Source: Candidatus Zhuqueibacterota bacterium
GTDB taxonomy: Bacteria > Zhuqueibacterota > Zhuqueibacteria > Thermofontimicrobiales > Thiofontviventaceae
Assembly: GCA_014729735.1 (NCBI GenBank)
Contig: WJJN01000346.1
Coordinates: 1-5,980, forward strand
DNA: 5,980 nucleotides
Direction: 5' to 3'
A program made the position numbers and the translations under genes. Of the stretch, positions 1 to 5,980 are shown piece by piece; the first letter of the stretch is position 1; each line of letters begins with the position of its first letter. The notes beneath the pieces are model-generated. The model did not search any database. It saw nothing but the letters and a program-made list of their open reading frames with translations, and was not told where the DNA came from.

Positions 1-591
1 AATCTGGTAATCTTTCGGTACCTTGAAAGTCCAGCCGTAATCCTTCAATAAATACTTTTCGATTTCTAATTCACGTCCCGGACGATACAATTGATCTTTC
101 TTGGCTTCATTCCAGTAGTTATCGAATAAATTGAAGATATAGTCCCGGTTTTCTGTTATTTTTTCTTTTAATGCCGAAGAATCGGTCGACACCAGGAACA
201 TAATTAATTGGTCGGATGCCCATTGTTCTTTCTGAAGGAAAACGTAGTTTCCGTCTCTGACCTTTTGCTGTGCTTCCGGCGAAAGATTGTTCTTCACCAG
301 TTGTGATACTTCTCCCTCGCCATCGAGTGTTGCCAGAAAAAGCAGGTTCTTGTATCGTTTGAAATTATCGAGAGCTGCTTCGTTAATCGTAAAAATAGTT
401 TCATTTTGAGGAGTGACAATCGGTTTCTCGAAGATATCCCGCAAAACGGGCTCCATACTCTGCCATAATGTTGAATCTGCTAGCACATGAATATCCGCAT
501 CATCTCCCCAGCCCGTTAGTTTTCGCTCACAATTCGATAAAATTGAAACAACGAGAAGTCCGGTTAGGAATATAATCAAATATCGTTTCAT
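1..591 (-). CDS. DUF4837 family lipoprotein, 3'-truncated by window edge
   Basis: The frame is open from ATG at 591 to the left edge, giving 197 codons with no stop, so the C-terminus lies outside the window. Residues 4-18 form a hydrophobic signal segment after Lys2-Arg3. It is followed by a lipobox Leu18-Ser19-Asn20-Cys21, so this should be a signal-peptidase-II lipoprotein anchored through Cys21. The mature part fits DUF4837: a short linker, a strand/Trp region (GWGDDADIHVLAD, 27-39), a PQNETIFTI segment (61-69) where the family usually has a Pro-Gln-x-Glu motif, a KRYKNLLFLATL strand (78-89), and near the visible end YGWTFKVPKDY (185-195). DUF4837 has no established biochemical function; members are envelope lipoproteins found mainly in Bacteroidota and relatives. 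Its start codon overlaps the stop of the flippase-like gene (ATGA), so expression is probably coupled. The lipoprotein call is strong; the DUF4837 call rests on remembered motif resemblance. Confidence 0.82.
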   Translation of the reverse strand, partial: MKRYLIIFLTGLLVVSILSNCERKLTGWGDDADIHVLADSTLWQSMEPVLRDIFEKPIVTPQNETIFTINEAALDNFKRYKNLLFLATLDGEGEVSQLVKNNLSPEAQQKVRDGNYVFLQKEQWASDQLIMFLVSTDSSALKEKITENRDYIFNLFDNYWNEAKKDQLYRPGRELEIEKYLLKDYGWTFKVPKDYQI

Positions 592-1562
592 TTCACTAAT
601 TCTCCTTTTGTTAAAGGTTTGGTTATTTCCTTACGGAGCATAAAAATAATTCCGCCGGGTATGGTGGAAATAATGCCGATCAGGAAAGCGAAGAATTCAA
701 AAGCAACAATATCAGCCTGAATTGACCAGATTTGTGAAAATAAGGCGACGCCACTGCTTTCACGAATTCCGATACCACCAATTGAGATTGGCAGGCTTGC
801 CAGCAATGCGATAATGGGAATGAATATGATAAAATAAATCGGAGCAATATTGACTCCTATTGAACGCGCCGCTGCATAATGAACCAGAATTCTCAACGTC
901 TGTATGATGATAGAAGTCGCAAATACTTTTACTAATATTGTCTTATGATTTTTAAATTGATTAATACCGAGATATATTTTTCTGATTTTATCACTCAATG
1001 TCTCAGGAAGCATCCATTTGAACAGCCAGCTAATTTTATCGAGAAAGCGTTTATTGAATAGAATAACTATCAGCATCACCCAAAACAGGAAAATCGTTAA
1101 GATAATCATAATGACGTTGCTTGGTATAAACGTTTTCAGAAGATATAAAGATGCGAGCAATGCCAGGATTGTCAATACTGCAAACCCGATAAGTCGGTCG
1201 AAAAAGACAGCGGAAATTGCCTCGGAATTCGATCCGCTGGCTTTTGTGATGTCGTAAACACGAATAGCATCTCCGCCGATATAACCGACCAGGAAATTAT
1301 TAAAAAAGAGTCCGGTATAATAATATGAAATTACCCGCAGCAACGGCAAATGAATTCCAACAGCCTTTAGCAGAAACGACCATTGTACGGAACCCAGAAA
1401 ATTGCTCAATGTAAAAAGAATGATTCCCAACAAAAACCAATAAATATTGATGGCTGTAAATTGAGATGTTACATTTTTAAAGCCTAACTTATAAAACAAA
1501 AAAAATATCAGTCCAATACTAACTATAATCTTCAGTACAGGTATCGTTATCTTCTTTGCCAA
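588..1562 (-). CDS. Flippase-like integral membrane protein (LPG synthase TM domain, TIGR00374/PF03706 type)
   Basis: This is a complete 324-residue polytopic membrane protein with about eight hydrophobic segments (roughly 8-25, 40-57, 77-95, 117-143, 149-170, 210-230, 241-258, 284-308). Family hallmarks are visible: G84-LFFNNFLVGYIGGDAIR (84-101, with the Gly-Gly-Asp pattern), FFDRLIGF (120-127, Asp122-Arg123), and LPISIGGIGIRE (257-268). These are typical of the flippase-like membrane domain shared with MprF and AglD/YbhN-type proteins. Only the membrane domain is present; there is no C-terminal aminoacyl-phosphatidylglycerol synthase domain, so it is not an MprF. The likely role is moving or binding a lipid or lipid-linked sugar in the inner membrane; the substrate cannot be read from sequence. 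The start is TTG at 1562, the only good start codon after the in-frame TGA upstream, and it is preceded by AGAGGG. The gene lies 94 bp downstream of a DUF2723 gene and overlaps the lipoprotein gene by 4 bp. Confidence 0.9.
   Translation of the reverse strand: MAKKITIPVLKIIVSIGLIFFLFYKLGFKNVTSQFTAINIYWFLLGIILFTLSNFLGSVQWSFLLKAVGIHLPLLRVISYYYTGLFFNNFLVGYIGGDAIRVYDITKASGSNSEAISAVFFDRLIGFAVLTILALLASLYLLKTFIPSNVIMIILTIFLFWVMLIVILFNKRFLDKISWLFKWMLPETLSDKIRKIYLGINQFKNHKTILVKVFATSIIIQTLRILVHYAAARSIGVNIAPIYFIIFIPIIALLASLPISIGGIGIRESSGVALFSQIWSIQADIVAFEFFAFLIGIISTIPGGIIFMLRKEITKPLTKGELVK
602..608 (-). promoter_or_regulatory. Shine-Dalgarno site of the DUF4837 lipoprotein gene, inside the flippase-like gene
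   Basis: On the minus strand AAAGGAG lies 10 bases before the ATG at 591. It sits within the last codons of the flippase-like gene (encoding Lys-Gly-Glu), whose TGA stop shares the sequence ATGA with this start. A strong site plus a 4-bp overlap supports translational coupling or re-initiation and fixes the lipoprotein start. Confidence 0.75.
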
Positions 1563-1656
1563 TAATATCCCTCTATAAAAAATAAATCATCACTATTTCT
1601 AAGAACAATATGAAATTTAATATATTTAAATCACAAAATGTAAATTAGTTTCAATA
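1563..1656 (-). promoter_or_regulatory. AT-rich 94-bp spacer between the DUF2723 and flippase-like genes, possible internal promoter
   Basis: This is the only gap of notable size in the window and it is far more AT-rich than the genes. It contains TATATT and TTGAAA-like hexamers on the minus strand, but none pairs at good spacing with a good partner, so no specific promoter can be called. It also contains an AT-only inverted repeat (ATTTAA / TTAAAT, 1615-1631, 5-base loop) without a GC stem and T-run, so it is not a convincing terminator. The Shine-Dalgarno site of the next gene lies at its downstream end. A secondary promoter here is possible but unproven. Confidence 0.2.
1569..1574 (-). promoter_or_regulatory. 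Shine-Dalgarno site that decides the TTG start of the flippase-like gene
   Basis: AGAGGG on the minus strand is followed by a 6-base spacer and then TTG at 1562. No ATG or GTG occurs in frame between the upstream in-frame TGA (in TGATTTATT, near 1587-1589) and this TTG. The next residues (AKKITIPVLKIIV) give the expected positively charged lead into the first membrane helix. This supports the non-ATG start. Confidence 0.65.
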
Positions 1657-4308
1657 TCAATTCGAATCACGCACAGCAGATTTTAATTTTTCCCGAAACT
1701 GTTCGAGCCTGACTTTTGCCTGCATATCATTCGGATTAATTGCCAAAAGCTGTTTTGCCAATTCGGTTCCTTTCTGATACTCTTCCGTTTCATTGTAAAA
1801 ATTAAACAACCAGTAATAGGCATATTGATAATTTGGCTTCATATCGAGAACATCGAGTGCAATTTTTTCTGATTTAAGAGTATCATTTAATAATTGTAAA
1901 TATATCTGGGCGAACTCGAGCTTTTCTTCTGCGCCTGTCTGAGGTTGATTTAAATAGTAATCGAGCCGTTCCTCAAATTCCTCGGTTCTGCCGGCGTCCT
2001 GATACATTCTGCCGATTGTGAGACTGATGCGCCGGTCAAATACCGGAATGACATCTTCCGGAATAACTTCTTGCATTTTATCCAGAACCGTTGTCATATC
2101 ATCATACATTTTTTCCTGATGATAGAAGCTTGCAAGCCGCAGAAATGCAGCGCGGTAGTTGGATAACAATCCCTGAATATTGCGGTTGTAGTAAACATCC
2201 GGATCATCCAGATTTCGATAACGGAATCGTTCGAACAGATTATTACGCAGACGCACCGGAGAAATATCTTCTCCCGGATAAGTGACCAGCTTGAAGCACA
2301 AGCCGTCCATTCGAAGATAATCATCCAGATTGAGCATGTTATCCGAGGAAACAGTCACTGCAAAATAAATGGGGCGCCGGAACTGATTGGATGCGATGAT
2401 ATTGAGGATCATCCAGTCCTGCACCCGGATGGCTTTGCCATAAAACGTCGGCTCGAGCTCGAATGAGATCGCCGGGGCTTCGTCTTTTGGGATGATCAAA
2501 CTCTTTTGTTCGCCCAGGTCCTCAATGTCCTGCTGATAGACATCCCGCGGAACCGGTACACGGATTGTTTTTTTCTCTGGCCAAAGCTTGATGGTTAATT
2601 TGTCGATTTCTGCATCCGATAAGGTAATTGGTACGGGCGGATCCGTCCGTTTCAGTTGTTTGATATACCAATGGGTATTTAGCAGGCTCAAGTTTACTAC
2701 CTGCACATCCGGTCGGATTCCCTCCACATATTGGAGGAACCACAATGGAAACGTATCGTTATCGCCGTTGGTAAAAATAATGGCATTTTCTTCACAGGAT
2801 TGCAGGATGTTGTATGAATAATCGTAAGCAACGTAGTTTCCGCTGCGATCGTGAGAATGATAATTAAATGCGAGCATATTTACCGGGACGAAAATAACGG
2901 CGATAATCAGAATAATAGCCATCCCGATTTTTTGTGCCAACTTGTTTTTGTTGCGTACACTTTCGAGCAGCGATTCCATCAATCCTGTGACGCCGATTCC
3001 GATCCAAAGGGCAAAGGCGAAGTACGAGCCGACATAAACATAATCCCGTTCACGCGGTTGGGGATCGGGCTGGTTAAGATATAGCACGATCGCCAATCCT
3101 GTCATGAAAAACAGCAACAGCACGGTCAGCGCCCGTTTAGAATCCTTGAAGAAATGATGCACCATACCGAAAATGCCCAGGAGGAACGGGATTCCTAACA
3201 AACCATTAAAATTGATAATATCGGATCGAAAACCATCGCTGCCATAATTTTCGCCTTTTCCGATAAATTGCCATCCCAAATACCGGATATACATTTTCTT
3301 GATCTGATATTCCCATAGCGGCGCCCGGCGTTCGATATAGCTCCAGTCACCATATTGTTCCCTATTCAGATAGCTCACGAAATTTTTAAGATTATCCGGA
3401 TCATTCTCATCGATTGCCGGATCGAGATTGGAGCGAATATAAATCATTCCATAAGTGGAGGTTCCTAATAAAATCAGAAAAAATGAGATGACGACTATCG
3501 AAACCGTACGGTTTTTCGTTTTAATAAAATAATAGATTGCAGTGATCAGCGCGAGCACAATAAGCAGGAAAAACCAGCCAGAGAGTTTCAAAGCTAAATT
3601 AGGAACCCATTTAACCACGCCGGGATAGATAGCAACTAAAATCAGAAGGGATGACAGCCCTAACAACAGAAACGACTTCATATCGAATCTAAATTTTCGG
3701 AAATAAAAAATCAGAAAAACAGCCGGCAGCGCCAGAATATTCAATAAATGTACACCGATAGCCAATCCCACGCTGTATGCAATCAGCAGAATATATTTAT
3801 CACTCTGTGGACTATCTGCCTTTTCATGCCATACCAGAATCAACCACACGACAATTGTCGTGAAAAACAGGCTGATTGCATACACCTCTGCTTCCACCGC
3901 ATTAAACCAAATGGAATCGGAAAAAGCCAGTGCCAGTGCACCTATGATTCCGCCCGAATACATCAGAACCGAATCTTCCAGCGTTTTTGGCGTACCCCGC
4001 CACAGCTTGATCAACTGAACGATAATCAAGTATGTGAACATAACGGACAACGCAGTTGTCAACGCCGAAATAATATTCACGCGCAAACCAATATCCGCAG
4101 CCCAGGGAATCAATGAAAAGACTCTGCCCAAAAGCAGATAAAACGGTGCACCCGGCGGGTGCGGGATGCCCAGAATGTAAGAGCAGGCAATAAATTCGCC
4201 GCAATCCCAGAAAGAAGTAGTAGGCGCAATCGTCCTGAGATATACAAACAATGAAATCAAGAAAACAATGGCTGCGAAAATTCTATTGTTTTTTTTGGCT
4301 GTCATCAT
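1657..4308 (-). CDS. DUF2723 / GT117-like (TMEM260-like) GT-C membrane glycosyltransferase with C-terminal TPR-like region
   Basis: This is a complete 883-residue protein. The N-terminal 480 residues are polytopic: TM1 at about 9-25, then a first extracytoplasmic loop with TSFWDCGEF (31-39). Asp35 and Glu38 there match the acidic pair expected in GT-C transferases. HPPGAP (50-55) and NAVEAEVYA (136-144) are DUF2723 hallmarks. Further helices lie near 78-101, 119-133, 142-160, 172-204, 212-230, 243-262, 268-290, 367-384, 393-411, 424-445 and 460-480. The last 400 residues are soluble, with DPQPRERDYVYVGSY (415-429) just before the penultimate helix, then SHDRSGNYVAYDYSYN (485-500), NGDNDTFPLWFLQ (514-526) and RRPIYFAVTV (644-653), ending in TPR-like helices (about 715-870). 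The family is related to eukaryotic TMEM260, an O-mannosyltransferase. Inferred role: transfer of a sugar from a lipid carrier to an extracytoplasmic acceptor; sugar and acceptor unknown. The start is ATG at 4308 (a second ATG follows immediately), 12 bp after the upstream paralog's stop. Confidence 0.9.
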   Translation of the reverse strand: MMTAKKNNRIFAAIVFLISLFVYLRTIAPTTSFWDCGEFIACSYILGIPHPPGAPFYLLLGRVFSLIPWAADIGLRVNIISALTTALSVMFTYLIIVQLIKLWRGTPKTLEDSVLMYSGGIIGALALAFSDSIWFNAVEAEVYAISLFFTTIVVWLILVWHEKADSPQSDKYILLIAYSVGLAIGVHLLNILALPAVFLIFYFRKFRFDMKSFLLLGLSSLLILVAIYPGVVKWVPNLALKLSGWFFLLIVLALITAIYYFIKTKNRTVSIVVISFFLILLGTSTYGMIYIRSNLDPAIDENDPDNLKNFVSYLNREQYGDWSYIERRAPLWEYQIKKMYIRYLGWQFIGKGENYGSDGFRSDIINFNGLLGIPFLLGIFGMVHHFFKDSKRALTVLLLFFMTGLAIVLYLNQPDPQPRERDYVYVGSYFAFALWIGIGVTGLMESLLESVRNKNKLAQKIGMAIILIIAVIFVPVNMLAFNYHSHDRSGNYVAYDYSYNILQSCEENAIIFTNGDNDTFPLWFLQYVEGIRPDVQVVNLSLLNTHWYIKQLKRTDPPVPITLSDAEIDKLTIKLWPEKKTIRVPVPRDVYQQDIEDLGEQKSLIIPKDEAPAISFELEPTFYGKAIRVQDWMILNIIASNQFRRPIYFAVTVSSDNMLNLDDYLRMDGLCFKLVTYPGEDISPVRLRNNLFERFRYRNLDDPDVYYNRNIQGLLSNYRAAFLRLASFYHQEKMYDDMTTVLDKMQEVIPEDVIPVFDRRISLTIGRMYQDAGRTEEFEERLDYYLNQPQTGAEEKLEFAQIYLQLLNDTLKSEKIALDVLDMKPNYQYAYYWLFNFYNETEEYQKGTELAKQLLAINPNDMQAKVRLEQFREKLKSAVRDSN

Positions 4309-4318
4309 ATAGTCATTT

Positions 4319-4322
4319 TCCT
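4319..4322 (-). promoter_or_regulatory. Weak Shine-Dalgarno site of the complete DUF2723 gene, overlapping the upstream stop codon
   Basis: AGGA on the minus strand begins within the TAG stop of the upstream paralog and lies 10 bases before ATG 4308 (13 before the alternative ATG 4305). The motif is short and in an AT-rich context. The overlap with the preceding stop suggests ribosomes finishing the first paralog start the second. Confidence 0.45.
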
Positions 4323-5980
4323 AATTATTTTGCTCTACAGTATCTGTCACAGTCGTATCCGAATCCGTTTTGCTGGAAGCCAATTGTTTGAACTGATCGA
4401 GCTGTTGCCGCGCCGCCTTGTCATCCGGATGTCGATCCAGCCAATCGTTTAACAGGGAAATTCCCTCCTCATATTTTTGAAGATTGTAATAATGACTCAA
4501 TAACCAATAATAAGCCTGATTGAAATCCGGATTGACTGCCAATACGTTCTCTGCAATGGAAATTGCCTTTTCATTGTCTTTAAACAATTGAGAAAAAATA
4601 GTAGCATAGCGAATCCGTTCTTCCAATCCCAAAATACCGGATTGGAGATTTTGTTCCAGCCGGCGTCTGAATTCCTGCTCATTTCCAGCCTGATAATACA
4701 TGAATCCAATCTGATAATTCAGGTCGTGCCGCATGGGAATAACGGATGTCGGCATCACTTCGTCGAGTTTATCAAATGCAGCAGTCATTTTTTCATATTC
4801 TTTTTCCCGAGCATAATACTGTGCAAGGCTAAAAAACGCACCCTGATAATTTCTCAATAAACCTTTGATATTTTCATTATAATACACAGTGCTATCTGCC
4901 AAATTGCGATATTGAAATTTTTCGAACAAGTTCTTCTGCAGATTAACGGCAGACACACGCTCTTCGGGATAAGTTACCAGCTTGAATACCAGACCGTCCA
5001 TTCTCAGATAATCGAGCATATTCAGTTGATTTTGCCTGGAAACAGTAAGTGCAAAATAAACCGGTCGTCGAAAGCGATTTGCCTGAACGATGTTTAAAAT
5101 CATCAGGTCTTGAACCCGCAGTGCCTGTCCCATGAGCGTTGGTTTCAATTCAAATGTTATCTCGGGCGCTTCTTCGAGCTTGGCTCCCATATCTTTTCGC
5201 TCAACGAGAACTTCTTCCATGTGCTCTTTATACACTTCCCGTGAAACCGGTATTCGAACCAGCCGCCGGTCTTCCGGAAGCAATCTCGGTGTTAAATTTT
5301 CGATGGTTTCATCTGTTAACGATATGGGTACCTTCGGCTCCTGGTGTTTCAATTGAAGGATATACCACGGCGTATTCAGCAGACTTAAATTCACCACGCG
5401 TACATCCCGGCGGATATTATACACGTATTGCAGAAACCAGAGCGGGAATGTATCGTTATCGCCATTTGTGAACAAGATTGCATCCGGTTCGCAGCTTTGT
5501 AAAATATTATATGAATAGTCATATGCCACATAATTGCCGGTGCGATCATGCGAGTTATAATTGAGCGCAATTGTTTTTACAGGCAGTATCAAAATGAGAG
5601 CGCATATCATTGCTAAAAGTGCGAGTTGTTGTACAGGCGGAAATTTTTTGGTTACATCCCGCGTCCATTCGAGGATAGCAGAGATACCGATTCCGATCCA
5701 GACAGCAAATGCCATGTATGAACCCACGTACACATAATCCCTTTCCCGTGGCTGCGGATCTTCCTGATTCAGGTAGAGAACAATGGCAATCCCTGTCATA
5801 AAAAACAGCACAAGGAGCACGGATGCATGTTTCCAATCCTTTTTAAAATGATAAGCCATTCCGATCAAGCCGATAAGAAAAGGCAAACCCAGCAATCCGT
5901 TTAAGCTGAAATTCTCAACGATCCTGCGATCTTCTCCCAGCGTTGTTCCGGTACCGATGAATTGCCAACCGAAATAGCGC
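4321..5980 (-). CDS. DUF2723 / GT117-like paralog, 5'-truncated by window edge
   Basis: The reading frame is open through the right edge, so only the C-terminal 552 residues are seen. An internal TTG at 5895 could be mistaken for a start, but the codons before it (RYFGWQFIGTG...) align with residues 342 onward of the downstream paralog, so about 340 N-terminal residues, including the expected catalytic Asp/Glu loop, lie outside. Visible parts: four hydrophobic helices (about residues 29-45, 52-70, 85-103, 118-139 of the visible part), DPQPRERDYVYVGSY (74-88), SHDRTGNYVAYDYSYN (143-158), NGDNDTFPLWFLQ (172-184), RRPVYFALTV, and C-terminal TPR-like helices including AYYWLLSHYYNLQKYEEG. The protein ends in a Ser/Thr/Asp-rich tail (SSKTDSDTTVTDTVEQNN) that the paralog lacks. 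The two proteins look about half identical by eye over the shared part, with long identical blocks, so they arose by duplication. The role is presumably the same type of membrane glycosyl transfer, perhaps with a different acceptor or as a heteromeric partner. Confidence 0.9.
   Translation of the reverse strand, partial: RYFGWQFIGTGTTLGEDRRIVENFSLNGLLGLPFLIGLIGMAYHFKKDWKHASVLLVLFFMTGIAIVLYLNQEDPQPRERDYVYVGSYMAFAVWIGIGISAILEWTRDVTKKFPPVQQLALLAMICALILILPVKTIALNYNSHDRTGNYVAYDYSYNILQSCEPDAILFTNGDNDTFPLWFLQYVYNIRRDVRVVNLSLLNTPWYILQLKHQEPKVPISLTDETIENLTPRLLPEDRRLVRIPVSREVYKEHMEEVLVERKDMGAKLEEAPEITFELKPTLMGQALRVQDLMILNIVQANRFRRPVYFALTVSRQNQLNMLDYLRMDGLVFKLVTYPEERVSAVNLQKNLFEKFQYRNLADSTVYYNENIKGLLRNYQGAFFSLAQYYAREKEYEKMTAAFDKLDEVMPTSVIPMRHDLNYQIGFMYYQAGNEQEFRRRLEQNLQSGILGLEERIRYATIFSQLFKDNEKAISIAENVLAVNPDFNQAYYWLLSHYYNLQKYEEGISLLNDWLDRHPDDKAARQQLDQFKQLASSKTDSDTTVTDTVEQNN

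Noticed and set aside
1018..1257. Plus-strand 79-codon open frame
   Set aside because: It is antisense to the flippase-like gene, whose family motifs are clear on the other strand; no independent support.
588..1562. MprF (lysyl-phosphatidylglycerol synthase) identity for the flippase-like gene
   Set aside because: Only the roughly 320-residue membrane domain is present; the soluble aminoacyltransferase domain required for MprF synthase activity is absent.
1573..1590. Five-codon ATG...TAG mini-frame just upstream of the flippase-like gene as a leader peptide
   Set aside because: It is very short, has no ribosome site or regulatory codon run, and sits in AT-rich sequence where such frames arise by chance.
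1615..1631. Inverted repeat ATTTAA-5-TTAAAT in the spacer as a possible terminator or operator
   Set aside because: It is six AT-only pairs in a very AT-rich stretch, with no GC stem and no following T-run; easily expected by chance.
3748..4116. Plus-strand 122-codon open frame
   Set aside because: It lies wholly inside the well-supported DUF2723 gene on the opposite strand. The translation is rich in Gln, His, Cys and Asn with no domain or hydrophobic pattern, as expected of an antisense shadow.
5139..5471. Plus-strand 110-codon open frame
   Set aside because: It is antisense to the conserved NGDNDTFPLW-containing part of the truncated DUF2723 gene; it has no recognisable motif and no clear ribosome site.
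4321..5895. Reading the upstream DUF2723 gene as a complete 524-residue protein starting at TTG 5895
   Set aside because: The frame stays open to the window edge and the 28 upstream codons align with the downstream paralog, so the gene is a fragment cut by the window and not a short complete protein.

Overview
All four genes I can support lie on the minus strand and are transcribed from right to left, so the window looks like one stretch of a co-directional gene cluster. It opens inside one gene at the right edge and closes inside another at the left edge. In transcription order they are: the C-terminal 552 residues of a DUF2723 membrane protein (5980 to 4321), a complete paralogous DUF2723 protein of 883 residues (4308 to 1657), a complete 324-residue flippase-like membrane protein of the LPG-synthase-TM / TIGR00374 type (1562 to 588), and the N-terminal 197 residues of a DUF4837-type lipoprotein (591 to the left edge). 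The gaps are 12 bp, 94 bp and a 4-bp stop/start overlap (ATGA). No RNA gene, mobile element, CRISPR array or convincing rho-independent terminator was seen.

The gene families (DUF2723 with a C-terminal TPR-like tail, DUF4837 lipoprotein) point to the Bacteroidota/FCB group. Base composition is moderate to AT-leaning, judged by eye. Recognisable Shine-Dalgarno sequences precede the two downstream genes and a weaker one precedes the complete DUF2723 gene. Strong Shine-Dalgarno sites are unusual in classical Bacteroidia, so a deeper FCB lineage (for example Calditrichota, KSB1, Marinimicrobia or Ignavibacteria-like) fits somewhat better. That is inference; the window has no taxonomic marker.

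The DUF2723 proteins are predicted polytopic GT-C-fold glycosyltransferases (CAZy GT117-like, related to the eukaryotic O-mannosyltransferase TMEM260). They would use a lipid-linked sugar on the outer face of the inner membrane and carry a large soluble C-terminal region ending in TPR-like helices. The next gene is a possible lipid or lipid-glycan translocase, and the last an exported lipoprotein that is translationally coupled to it. Together they suggest an envelope-associated glycosylation or lipid-handling module. The family assignments are well supported; the joint function is a hypothesis from gene order.
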